Assembly (NCBI GenBank): GCA_026786335.1
Contig: JAJAYG010000474.1
Location: forward strand, 1-7,414
Source of the DNA: Chitinophagales bacterium
GTDB taxonomy: Bacteria; Bacteroidota; Bacteroidia; Chitinophagales; UBA10324
Length of the DNA stretch: 7,414 bases
Direction: 5' to 3'
In this document: piece after piece, positions 6,495-7,414 of the stretch
Position numbering within the stretch: the first letter of the stretch is position 1
Layout of the letters: each line of letters opens with the position of its first letter
Made by a program: the position numbers and the translations under genes
The notes under the pieces: generated by a model
The model's input: the letters and a program-made list of their open reading frames with translations, nothing else
Told to the model about the DNA's origin: nothing
The model's database searches: none

Positions 6495-7292
6495 CTATTG
6501 CTGCTCAAACTTATTTGCAACTACTTTTAAAAACTCTTCATGGATTATTGAGTTGGTAGCAAGAATTTCTTTTCCAAAAATAAAATTATTTCCGCCGCTA
6601 AAATCTGTAACAGTGCCACCTGCCTCCTGCACAATCAATGCACCGCCGGCAATGTCCCACGCATTTAAATTGTATTCGAAGAATCCATCAAACCTTCCGC
6701 AGGCAACATAAGCCAGATCGATAGCTGCACTTCCTAATCTTCTTACGCCATGACTGTGATTGAATAAATATTTAAGAGCTGAAAAGAATTGTTCTTCCTG
6801 CGGAAATTCTTTGTAAGGAAATCCTGTTGCAGTTAATGCATTCAAAATTTTATTTGTCTTTGTTACGGTAATTTTTTTTCCATTGCAATAAGCACCACCA
6901 TTTTTCCAGGCATAAAAACATTCATCGAGATTGACTTCATAAACAATTCCTATGAGCAACTCATCATCTTGCTGCAATGCAATGCTCACAGAAAATGCAG
7001 GTACACCATGAATAAAATTTGTAGTGCCATCTAAAGGATCAATGATCCACCTGAGTTTTTGATTTCCTTCATCAATAGTTTTTTCTTCGGTGAGAAAACC
7101 TGCATCAGGCAGAATTTTTTTCAACCCTGCTACAATCATTTTCTCGGCAGTTACATCAACATAAGAAACCAAATCGCGCTGGCCTTTATTGATCACTTCA
7201 TCAGCAGAAAATTTTATTCTTTCATTGCCAATAAATTTTCCGGCCTCGCGGGCAACTTCATTGGCTTGTAAACAAATCTGTTCGTGGATCAT
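6495..7292 (-). CDS. Inositol monophosphatase family protein (SuhB-like)
   Basis: This is a Mg-dependent phosphatase of the inositol-monophosphatase fold, acting on myo-inositol 1-phosphate or related sugar or nucleotide phosphates in the cytoplasm. From the ATG at 7290-7292 it has 265 residues, the usual length. Metal-site motifs are complete: DVTAEK (46-51), FLTEEK (66-71, E69), WIIDPLDGTTNFIHG (82-96, D85 and D88) and NAWDIAGG (210-217, D213). GAYCNGKKI (133-141) and RRLGSAAIDLAYVACGRFDGFFE (184-206) are also typical. The frame extends upstream to a TTG at 7317-7319. I chose the ATG because MIHEQICLQANEVAREAG begins right where family members do. Substrate choice cannot be settled: the NAWDIAGG form favours an IMPase/SuhB type over CysQ-type PAP phosphatases. 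No weak or missing catalytic residue is seen. The gene stands alone, ending at a terminator-like hairpin. Confidence 0.92.
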   Translation of the reverse strand: MIHEQICLQANEVAREAGKFIGNERIKFSADEVINKGQRDLVSYVDVTAEKMIVAGLKKILPDAGFLTEEKTIDEGNQKLRWIIDPLDGTTNFIHGVPAFSVSIALQQDDELLIGIVYEVNLDECFYAWKNGGAYCNGKKITVTKTNKILNALTATGFPYKEFPQEEQFFSALKYLFNHSHGVRRLGSAAIDLAYVACGRFDGFFEYNLNAWDIAGGALIVQEAGGTVTDFSGGNNFIFGKEILATNSIIHEEFLKVVANKFEQQ

Positions 7293-7361
7293 TTTTAAAC
7301 ATTGAATTACACCTTTCAAAAATTCACTAATCTATTCCGCTCTATGTCAATGGTTGTAACA

Positions 7362-7403
7362 CTGAGTTTATCGAAGTGTTTAGAAATGCTTCGATAAACT
7401 CAG
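7362..7403. repeat. REP-like palindromic element (perfect 15-base inverted repeat)
   Basis: CTGAGTTTATCGAAG (7362-7376) and its exact reverse complement (7389-7403) flank a 12-base spacer that can itself pair partly (TTT with AAA), leaving a loop of about two to four bases. TTGT (7354-7357) and ACAA (7408-7411) can pair outside a small internal bulge. The core CTGAG...TCGAAG with an outer ACGACA resembles a dispersed palindrome common between genes in several Bacteroidota genomes. It lies upstream of the phosphatase gene and might continue past the window edge. No second copy is seen in the window. Confidence 0.75.
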
Positions 7404-7414
7404 CACGACAAGAA

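Noticed and set aside
6495..7292. Reading the phosphatase as CysQ (PAP phosphatase) working with the CysH-type reductase
   Set aside because: Its motifs fit the general IMPase/SuhB group, the two genes are about 2.8 kb apart with unrelated genes between, and nothing in the sequence links them.
7293..7319. TTG start at 7317-7319 for the phosphatase
   Set aside because: It would add nine residues (beginning MKGVIQCLK) that are not typical of the family; the ATG at 7290-7292 fits the usual N-terminus.

Overview
The window reads as AT-rich chromosomal DNA of a member of the Bacteroidota, most likely a Chitinophagales- or Sphingobacteriales-like bacterium. Three things point there: lipoprotein signals followed by Cys-Lys-Lys-Asp, promoter-like sites of the Bacteroidota form TTG-N19..22-TAnnTTTG, and a beta-barrel protein of the porin type common in that phylum. 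No phage, transposase, CRISPR, tRNA or rRNA gene is visible.

Layout. Positions 1-2335 hold three genes on the minus strand, read right to left: an MbnP-family lipoprotein, 12 bases later an MbnH/MauG-like diheme cytochrome c peroxidase (also a predicted lipoprotein), and 76 bases later a lipoprotein MsrB that runs off the left edge. A compact divergent promoter region (2321-2389) separates them from an ACP phosphodiesterase gene (2415-2993, plus). That gene meets, tail to tail with an 8-base gap, an iron-sulfur-type APS/PAPS reductase gene (3002-3661, minus). A secreted outer-membrane beta-barrel protein follows (3781-4533, plus). Next comes a polytopic GT-C-like membrane protein with a C-terminal soluble region (4754-6418, plus; its true start probably lies upstream). 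A bidirectional terminator-like hairpin (6455-6480) separates it from a convergent inositol-monophosphatase-family gene (6495-7292, minus). The right edge carries a REP-like palindrome (7362-7403).

How the genes work together. The best candidate for an interesting system is the mbnP-mbnH-msrB block. In methanotrophs, MbnH oxidises a tryptophan of MbnP to kynurenine, creating a copper site. Here the same pair occurs with no methanobactin gene in view. The MbnP homologue has only two tryptophans, both in one W-D-W motif, and a methionine sulfoxide reductase lies directly downstream. The pair could be a cell-envelope copper-handling module with its own modification enzyme and an oxidative-damage repair enzyme; this is inference. 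The remaining genes look like unrelated housekeeping or envelope functions placed side by side.
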